From positions 1 to 5,408 of the forward strand of contig CAJPOH010000085.1 of assembly GCA_905372205.1 (NCBI GenBank): a stretch of 5,408 nucleotides of DNA, written 5' to 3'. The DNA comes from an uncultured Treponema sp. (lineage in GTDB: Bacteria > Spirochaetota > Spirochaetia > Treponematales > Treponemataceae). Below the pieces are notes generated by a model. The model was given only the letters and a program-made list of their open reading frames with translations, was not told the origin of the DNA and did no database searches. Position numbers and translations under genes: made by a program. Below, in pieces: positions 5,219 to 5,408 of the stretch (its first letter is position 1; every line of letters starts with the position of its first letter).

Positions 5219-5408
5219 ATGAATAACTACAAAAATCCGCGAGAAGAAGCATTAAAAAATGCAATTGCTCAAGACATAAGAGAACGAAAAGGTTCATATT
5301 TTACGCCTCAAATTTGGGTTGAAAAATCTCAAAGTTATCTTAGCTGTGTGTTAGGCGAAACGTGGCAAGAAGAGTATTATATTTGGGATTGCTCAGCTGG
5401 TACGGGTA
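5219..5408 (+). CDS. N6-adenine-type DNA methyltransferase, N-terminal part (runs off right edge)
   Basis: Only the first 63 codons are present. After a charged N-terminus comes R-K-G-S-Y-F-T-P-Q-I-W at 23-33, then W49, then the stretch E-Y-Y-I-W leading into D-C-S-A-G-T-G at 57-63. The T-P element followed by an acidic S-adenosylmethionine loop (motif I, D-x-x-x-G-x-G) is the opening arrangement of gamma-class N6-adenine methyltransferases, including type I HsdM-like and type IIG enzymes. The catalytic N/D-P-P-Y/F motif would lie downstream and cannot be seen. The ATG at 5219 has GGGAG at 5205-5209 with nine bases of spacing. A weak promoter (TTTAGA, 17 bp, TATAAG at 5131-5159) overlaps the end of the preceding gene. 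It could be an orphan methylase or the first gene of a restriction-modification or phage-defence unit. Confidence 0.8.
   Translation, partial: MNNYKNPREEALKNAIAQDIRERKGSYFTPQIWVEKSQSYLSCVLGETWQEEYYIWDCSAGTG

Overview
The window looks like a chromosomal segment of a spirochaete, most probably a Treponema. The main evidence is a tandem pair of FlaA-type flagellar filament outer-layer (sheath) proteins at the left, a family typical of spirochaete periplasmic flagella. The DNA is AT-rich, and most genes carry strong AGGAG-type ribosome binding sites. The species cannot be named from this sequence alone.

Left block (1-3591, all genes on the minus strand). Read in transcription order, it holds gpx (a cysteine-type glutathione/thioredoxin peroxidase), pepD (an M20 aminoacyl-histidine dipeptidase), a gap of about 260 bp, and then two flaA paralogues that overlap by one base (TAATG). 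The second paralogue runs off the left edge. gpx has a good extended -10 promoter. The flaA pair has a textbook sigma-70 promoter (TTGACA, 17 bp, TATAAT). A large imperfect inverted repeat begins two bases after the pepD stop codon and may end the gpx-pepD transcript.

Central gap (3532-4010, no credible gene). This lies between the divergent gpx and glycosyltransferase genes and is the most unusual part of the window. From about 3682 to 3888 the DNA follows a 23-bp register. Four diverged copies of a palindromic unit (core GTACATTAGCTAATGTAC) are followed, in the same register, by two 46-bp (2 x 23) copies and a partial third, each starting around the palindrome CTGTACAG. The second part is clearly richer in G+C than its surroundings. 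The array resembles either a series of protein-binding dyads or a tandem/mobile repeat family. I cannot assign it to a known class.

Right block (4011-5408, plus strand). It holds a complete glycosyltransferase of the MGDG-synthase/MurG-like (GT28) fold, probably a glycolipid enzyme and unusual in having no visible Shine-Dalgarno. After that comes the first 63 codons of an N6-adenine-type DNA methyltransferase (FTP motif followed by D-C-S-A-G-T-G). The methyltransferase probably opens a restriction-modification or other accessory module that continues past the window.

The genes do not form one pathway. The left block is housekeeping and motility, and the right block looks more accessory, with the repeat array at the point where transcription direction changes.
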